DNA from: UBA5794 sp965368815
GTDB taxonomy: Bacteria; Actinomycetota; Acidimicrobiia; Spongiisociales; UBA5794
Length of the DNA: 5,502 nt
Reading direction: 5' to 3'
Assembly (NCBI GenBank): GCA_965368815.1
Contig: CBDUOH010000108.1
Coordinates: forward strand, 1 to 5,502
Within the stretch, counting starts at the first letter, position 1. Each line of letters starts with the position of its first letter. Of the stretch, positions 1 to 5,502 are shown in pieces. The notes under the pieces were generated by a model. It did not search any database and had not been told where the DNA came from. It saw only the letters and a program-made list of their open reading frames with translations. The translations under genes were made by a program, and so were the position numbers.

Positions 1-4
1 TGAA

Positions 5-10
5 AGAGGG
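5..10 (+). promoter_or_regulatory. Ribosome binding site of the HTH regulator
   Basis: AGAGGG lies four bases before the ATG at 15. It is a purine-rich Shine-Dalgarno-like sequence at a short but acceptable distance and supports that ATG as the start. Only 14 bases precede the gene, so its promoter lies outside the window. Confidence 0.5.
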
Positions 11-14
11 TGGC

Positions 15-680
15 ATGGCTGATTCAAGTTTTGACCAGCAGATCGAGACCATCACGGGGGCCCTCGGTGATGCAACTCGTCGCGGAATCTACGTGATGAT
101 CCGTGAATCACAGGGACCCGTGACAGCGAGCCAGATTGCGGCGAATTTCCAGATCCATCCCAACGTTGCGCGTCATCACCTCGAACGTCTGGTGACCGAC
201 GGGTACATCCAGGTGTCGGACACGGCAAAGTCCGCAGGGACTGCAGGCAGACCGGCCAAGCACTATGTCGCCACCGACAAGGCCGTTTCCGTCCAGTATT
301 CGGCGAGGAAGTACGACGCACTGGCCGAGTTGCTGGTCGGTGTGATCGAGGAACTCGACGACGGAACCGCTGGCGACATCGCCTTCAGGTTGGGACACGA
401 CTACGGCGTCAAGCTCGGAGCCGAAATCGGCGTGCCCGATGACGATGGGTACGAGGTTGCCGCCCTTGCGGTCGCTACTTCGATGATGGGCCGAGGCTTG
501 GGTGCGTCGACCGTCGCATCCGAGAATCGGATCGTGGCCCGGTTCTGCCCACTCAGCGGTGACCCCACCGACGAACCGGATGTGCTGTGTCGCCTCGATC
601 AGGGGATCGTGCGCGGGCTCCTCGAGAGTGCCGCTGCCCGCCCTGTATCGGTCGAACTCGAACACGCGTCCGGCACCTGA
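15..680 (+). CDS. SufR/ArsR-like winged-helix transcriptional regulator
   Basis: This 221-residue protein is a predicted cytoplasmic DNA-binding repressor or activator. The N-terminal part (about residues 10-90) reads as a winged helix: the ALGDATRR opening typical of ArsR-type domains, a recognition helix around HPNVARHHLERLV (48-60), and a wing ending in the GRPAKHY motif (78-84) seen in SufR-like regulators. The C-terminal half resembles the sensor part of that group, with the pattern RFCPL...DVLCRLDQGIVRGLLE. Its only cysteines are C178 and C192, separated by 13 residues. SufR proteins hold an Fe-S cluster with C-terminal cysteines, usually three or more; this protein ends soon after the second, so cluster binding is uncertain. 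It lies four bases upstream of the AhpD-like selenoprotein gene and probably regulates that operon. The family call is firm at the HTH level; SufR-like sensing is inference. Confidence 0.85.
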   Translation: MADSSFDQQIETITGALGDATRRGIYVMIRESQGPVTASQIAANFQIHPNVARHHLERLVTDGYIQVSDTAKSAGTAGRPAKHYVATDKAVSVQYSARKYDALAELLVGVIEELDDGTAGDIAFRLGHDYGVKLGAEIGVPDDDGYEVAALAVATSMMGRGLGASTVASENRIVARFCPLSGDPTDEPDVLCRLDQGIVRGLLESAAARPVSVELEHASGT

Positions 681-684
681 CACG

Positions 685-1236
685 GTGGCATGGATCGAGA
701 CACCACGCGAGGACACGTGGGAAGGTCCGCTCGGGGAGTTGTTCGCATCCGTGGTCGATTCGGACCACGGTCGCGTTGACAACATCATGCAGGTCCACGC
801 ATTGCATCCGGCCGGCTTGGCGGCGCACAACGCCCTCTACCGATCTGCGATGTCGGGAACCAAATCGCTTCGGAAGGTCGAACGAGAGCTCATCGCCCTG
901 GTTGTCAGCAGCGTGAACGACTGCCACTACTGAGTGGTACATCACCGGCGTGGTCTGCGCCGGCTGCTCAAGGATGACAGCCTCCTTTCAGCAATCGAGG
1001 CGGACTGGCGGACGGCTCCGATCGGTACCAAACGGACGGCGATGCTCCGGTATGCCGAAAAGCTCACCAAGGACCCCCAAGACATGACCGAGGCCGATGT
1101 GGATGCTTTGCGTCTCGTCGGGTTCTCCGACAGAGACATCCTCGACATCTGTGAAGTGGTTGCGTACTACGCGTATGTCAACCGCATCGCCGATGGACTC
1201 GGCGTGCAGCTCGAGACCTGGCTCCCGGCCGAGTAG
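685..1236 (+). CDS. AhpD-like peroxidase-related selenoprotein (CxxU), TGA read as selenocysteine
   Basis: This is a 183-residue carboxymuconolactone decarboxylase/AhpD-fold protein, a cytoplasmic thiol peroxidase or disulfide-reductase relative. The reading frame is open from GTG 685 to TAG 1234-1236 except for one TGA at 931-933. That codon sits at the second position of the C-x-x-C redox motif, giving C80-H-Y-U83 followed by V-V-H86-H87. H87, and E68 twelve residues before C80, match the proton-relay His and Glu of mycobacterial AhpD. Sequence before the TGA (KVERELIALVVSSVND) and after it (HHRRGLRRLLKDD, then AMLRYAEKLTKDP) both fit the peroxidase-related subfamily, so nothing is missing and no frame changes. 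A SECIS-like hairpin follows the TGA. The GTG start is chosen because family members often begin M-A-W-I; it has no clear Shine-Dalgarno sequence and lies four bases after the regulator's stop, which suggests translational coupling. The alternatives are a nonsense mutation or a sequencing error. The natural substrate is unknown. Confidence 0.88.
931..933 (+). other. In-frame TGA, predicted selenocysteine codon (U83)
   Basis: The codons read TGC CAC TAC TGA GTG GTA CAT CAC, that is C-H-Y-[TGA]-V-V-H-H. The AhpD family has cysteine at this place, corresponding to Cys133 of mycobacterial AhpD. Replacement of a redox cysteine by selenocysteine at exactly the catalytic position, with homology continuing in frame for another 100 residues, is the usual sign of a selenoprotein. 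Decoding would need SelA, SelB, SelC and SelD elsewhere in the genome. Confidence 0.87.
945..963 (+). promoter_or_regulatory. Bacterial SECIS-like stem-loop
   Basis: CCGGCG (945-950) is perfectly complementary to CGCCGG (958-963), enclosing TGGTCTG (951-957). A T-G wobble between 951 and 957 would tighten the loop to GGTCT. G is in the first loop positions, and 18 bases separate the TGA from the first loop G at 952; both meet the usual criteria for bacterial SECIS elements (loop about 16-37 bases after TGA). The GGTCT loop is the same as that of the E. coli fdhF SECIS as I remember it. SelB would bind here on the mRNA. Caution: the hairpin also encodes conserved arginines (CGG CGT GGT CTG CGC CGG), so some of the symmetry could come from coding alone. 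Confidence 0.7.
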
Positions 1237-1248
1237 GCCGCCGAAGCC

Positions 1249-1641
1249 ATGCCACTACCCCGCTTGATTGCTCGTTTCAACAAGCGGTTCACCAACAGGC
1301 TCCTTGAGCCGATCGCCCGTCGGTTCGCCAACTTCGCCGTCGTGCACCATGTGGGCCGAGTGACGGGATCCGAGTTCGCGACGCCGGTGAACACATTCGT
1401 CCGTGAAGGCCACCTCGTGATCGCCCTCACCTATGGTCCACAATCCGATTGGGTGCGCAACGTGTTGCATGGACCAGCGAGTGTCGAAAGCCGCGGACAC
1501 ATCGAAGGCGTGACGAGCGCCAGACTCGTGGGTCGTGACGAGGCATGGCCTGCAATCCCACGTCTGATCCGAGCTGTGCTCCGGATCCTGAGAGTCCGGC
1601 ACTTCCTCGAACTGTCACTCGACGGCGACACGTCACCGTGA
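1249..1641 (+). CDS. Ddn-family (nitroreductase/deazaflavin) F420-dependent oxidoreductase
   Basis: This is a 130-residue protein of the split beta-barrel family that includes mycobacterial Ddn and related F420H2-dependent reductases. Visible hallmarks are an N-terminal helix rich in basic residues (about 1-30), the GRVTGSEFATPV segment (36-47; family pattern G-R-x-S/T-G-x-x-x-x-T-P-V), and the IALTYGPQSDWVRNVL segment (58-73), which matches the conserved part around the cofactor site. The length is near the family norm. Members reduce diverse substrates such as quinones and nitro compounds with F420H2; this one's substrate cannot be told. It starts 12 bases after the selenoprotein gene with no good Shine-Dalgarno sequence, so it probably shares that transcript. 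The ending (RVRHFLELSLDGDTSP) looks complete. The family is clear; actual F420 use is inferred from the family. Confidence 0.85.
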   Translation: MPLPRLIARFNKRFTNRLLEPIARRFANFAVVHHVGRVTGSEFATPVNTFVREGHLVIALTYGPQSDWVRNVLHGPASVESRGHIEGVTSARLVGRDEAWPAIPRLIRAVLRILRVRHFLELSLDGDTSP

Positions 1642-1675
1642 CCGCTTCGATCGAGCCCCCCGGTTGGGAGATTCG

Positions 1676-1681
1676 TAAGCT
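1676..1681 (+). promoter_or_regulatory. Possible -10 element of a leaderless promoter for the P-loop gene
   Basis: TAAGCT fits the actinobacterial TANNNT -10 pattern and lies six bases before the ATG at 1688, so transcription could begin at the A of the start codon. No convincing -35 is visible at 16-18 bases. A GGGAG at 1666-1670 is the only Shine-Dalgarno-like sequence and lies too far (17 bases) from the ATG to work well. Confidence 0.35.
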
Positions 1682-1687
1682 GCACCC

Positions 1688-2221
1688 ATGCGTCGGATTT
1701 CGATCGTCGGCAGTTCCGGTTCGGGCAAGACAACGCTTGCACGCACACTTGCGGCCCGTCTCGACATCGAGCATGTCGAGCTCGACTCGATCTACCACCA
1801 GCCCAACTGGCAACCGTTGCCGGACGAGGACTTCCGATCGCGGGTGCAGGCGGTCGTCAACTCAGACGCATGGGTGGTGGACGGCAACTACCACAGAACC
1901 GGTGTGCAGGACATCCTGTGGACAAGGGCGGACACGGTCATCTGGCTCGACCTTTCCCGCGCGACGACCATGTGGCGTGTAGGGACCCGGAGCCTGAAGC
2001 GGGCCTTCACCCGCCAAGAACTGTGGAACGGCAACCGCGAATCATGGACGAACCTCGTCCATCCCGACCCCACCATCAATATCGTCATGTGGACCTGGAC
2101 GCGCCACACAGCGACACGCGATCGGTACGCCGGAGCGAGCCGGGACCCGCGATGGTCGCATCTCACGTGGATCCGTATCCCGAATCAATCGGCGATCGAT
2201 CGATTCGTCGATTCCGTGTAG
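1688..2221 (+). CDS. P-loop NTPase, adenylate kinase-like/FlaR-like family
   Basis: This is a 177-residue soluble P-loop nucleotide-binding protein. Walker A is GSSGSGKT at 8-15, right after the first beta strand (RRISIV), which fixes the ATG at 1688 as the start. Further family marks are HVELDSIYHQPNW (29-41), WVVDGNY (62-68), the Walker B-like strand ADTVIWLDLS (81-90) and the arginine-rich lid-like stretch ending RQELWNGNRESW (109-120). This order matches the small AAA/adenylate kinase-like proteins often labelled 'DNA topology modulation protein FlaR' in annotations. That name is weakly founded, and the substrate phosphorylated, if any, is unknown. The gene is 46 bases beyond the oxidoreductase gene and may have its own promoter, so membership in the upstream operon is doubtful. 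It ends 24 bases from the convergent DUF1801 gene. Confidence 0.85.
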   Translation: MRRISIVGSSGSGKTTLARTLAARLDIEHVELDSIYHQPNWQPLPDEDFRSRVQAVVNSDAWVVDGNYHRTGVQDILWTRADTVIWLDLSRATTMWRVGTRSLKRAFTRQELWNGNRESWTNLVHPDPTINIVMWTWTRHTATRDRYAGASRDPRWSHLTWIRIPNQSAIDRFVDSV

Positions 2222-2245
2222 CAGTGCCGGTGGACCCGACGATCC

Positions 2246-2689
2246 TCAAGCCCCTCGTGATCGCTCGTAGAGCTCGATGAAGGCCTCCAGGGACAGCGAT
2301 GCGATGGTTTCACCGATCAGCTCAACAGGCAGGTCGTCGATCGACCTGAACCGAACACACGACTTTCCCATGTCGAGTTTCTTGCCGGTCGCCCGGTATC
2401 GCTCGTGGAACCCGTCCGTGGCAGCCGGATCGGCATACACCCCGCTCAGGTAGACAGCCATGTGGTTCTTCTGATTGGCAAGTGCGGCATACATCAGCGG
2501 TTTACGGTTGTAGGTGTCGGGGTAGACATCGAGCGGAACCTCGTAGGCGATCATCCCCCAATTCATGGATTCGACGTAGCCGTCGGGAAGACGACGCAGG
2601 ATCTCGTCCCGAACGGTCTCGATCGCGTTGCGCCGATCATCGGGCAGCTCGGCGAGATACTGGTCCACGGATTCGGCATCTGACTGCAT
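2246..2689 (-). CDS. DUF1801 (YdhG-like) domain protein
   Basis: This is a 147-residue soluble protein. The DUF1801 pattern is visible: an N-terminal helical part (SVDQYLAELPDDRRNAIETVRDEILRRLP, about 7-35), the short MNWGMIAYEVPL core (42-53), the strand pair LMYAALANQKNHMAVYLSG (65-83), and the ending KKLDMGKSCVRFRSIDDL (103-120), typical of the subfamily. The frame stays open upstream to 2980, but that part overlaps the end of the aconitase gene and resembles no protein family. The ATG at 2689 gives the normal family start and length. The molecular function of the family is not settled; some Bacillus relatives are described as iron-handling (frataxin-like). The gene lies 76 bases downstream of acnA on the same strand and may have its own promoter. 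Confidence 0.85.
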   Translation of the reverse strand: MQSDAESVDQYLAELPDDRRNAIETVRDEILRRLPDGYVESMNWGMIAYEVPLDVYPDTYNRKPLMYAALANQKNHMAVYLSGVYADPAATDGFHERYRATGKKLDMGKSCVRFRSIDDLPVELIGETIASLSLEAFIELYERSRGA

Positions 2690-2695
2690 GGATCG

Positions 2696-2722
2696 AGCGT
2701 ACCCCAAAGGGAAACGTGTCAG
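2696..2722 (-). promoter_or_regulatory. Possible leaderless promoter of the DUF1801 gene
   Basis: On the minus strand, CTGACA (2722-2717, one mismatch to the TTGACA -35 consensus) is followed after 15 bases by TACGCT (2701-2696, TANNNT type), then six bases and the ATG at 2689. The spacing would start transcription at the start codon. No Shine-Dalgarno sequence is present near the ATG, which agrees with a leaderless message. The 15-base spacer is short, so this is tentative. Confidence 0.3.
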
Positions 2723-2765
2723 CGAGGCCGAAAACCGATCCCCTCCGAGTGTCGCTACCGAATCC

Positions 2766-5438
<2,673 letters not shown>

Positions 5439-5447
5439 GATGGCCTG

Positions 5448-5452
5448 CTCCC
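5448..5452 (-). promoter_or_regulatory. Ribosome binding site deciding the acnA start
   Basis: GGGAG on the minus strand (5452-5448) ends nine bases before the GTG at 5438. It is the only good Shine-Dalgarno sequence near either candidate start and is the main reason to choose the GTG over the TTG at 5489. Confidence 0.6.
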
Positions 5453-5488
5453 GTGTCGAGGTGATGTTCGTTGTGCTCTCAGCATCCA

Positions 5489-5494
5489 AGATTA
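5489..5494 (-). promoter_or_regulatory. Probable -10 element of the acnA promoter
   Basis: TAATCT on the minus strand is close to the TATAAT/TANNNT consensus. Transcription would start near 5482, giving an untranslated leader of about 44 bases before the GTG at 5438. Any -35 element would fall beyond the window edge, so the call cannot be completed here. Confidence 0.4.
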
Positions 5495-5502
5495 CCGGTG
5501 TC

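Noticed and set aside
678..680. The regulator's TGA stop as a second selenocysteine, since SufR-like proteins often have a cysteine near this place
   Set aside because: The frame after it (H-G-G-M-D-R-D) does not resemble the usual family ending, and the next gene starts four bases later. It is best taken as a normal stop.
108..830. Long minus-strand frame of 240 residues opposite the regulator
   Set aside because: It is an antisense shadow of two well-supported plus-strand genes, with no family resemblance.
502..933. A separate 143-residue protein ending at the TGA, overlapping the regulator
   Set aside because: The part before 685 is the regulator's sequence in another frame. The part after it is the N-terminal half of the AhpD-like protein, which continues in the same frame after the TGA.
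934..1236. An independent 100-residue protein starting at GTG 934
   Set aside because: It begins in the middle of the AhpD active-site motif and has no ribosome binding site. It is the C-terminal half of the selenoprotein.
2189..2215. Repeated GATCG/CGATC words, here and elsewhere in the window
   Set aside because: They fall in Ile-Asp-Arg type codons and are scattered without regular spacing; codon preference explains them well enough.
2222..2245. Terminator between the convergent P-loop and DUF1801 genes
   Set aside because: The 24-base gap holds no convincing stem-loop and no T-run.

Overview
This looks like a chromosomal piece of a high-GC bacterium (roughly 60% GC by eye), most likely an actinobacterium. 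The reasons are a protein of the F420-dependent Ddn/nitroreductase family, GTG starts, weak Shine-Dalgarno sequences with two possible leaderless promoters, and the style of the HTH regulator. An Acidimicrobiia-like lineage would fit, but that is a guess. No mobile elements, tRNA/rRNA genes or CRISPR arrays are visible.

The left part (15-2221) is on the + strand: a SufR/ArsR-like winged-helix regulator, an AhpD-like peroxidase-related gene, a Ddn-family deazaflavin-dependent oxidoreductase and a small P-loop kinase-like ATPase. The first three are tightly packed (gaps of 4 and 12 bases) and probably form an operon. The right part is on the - strand and converges on it: aconitase (acnA) enters from the right edge with its probable -10 element inside the window, followed by a DUF1801 protein. 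The two gene groups meet tail to tail at 2222-2245.

The most notable feature is the AhpD-like gene. A naive ORF call splits it into two halves at an in-frame TGA (931-933). That TGA lies exactly at the second position of the family's C-x-x-C active site (C-H-Y-[TGA]-V-V-H-H). Both sides of it, in the same frame, encode a continuous AhpD-type protein of 183 residues. A GC-rich hairpin with a GGTCT loop begins 11 bases after the TGA, with loop distance and loop sequence as expected for a bacterial SECIS element. The best reading is therefore a selenoprotein with a C-x-x-U redox centre, not a pseudogene. AhpD-like selenoproteins are an already recognised class, so the new points here are this instance and its pairing with a possible redox-sensing regulator and an F420-type oxidoreductase.

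The selenoprotein and Ddn-like protein plausibly form a small redox or peroxide-detoxification unit under the first gene's control. Aconitase is an oxidant-sensitive [4Fe-4S] enzyme of the TCA cycle, but it is convergent and probably only a neighbour.
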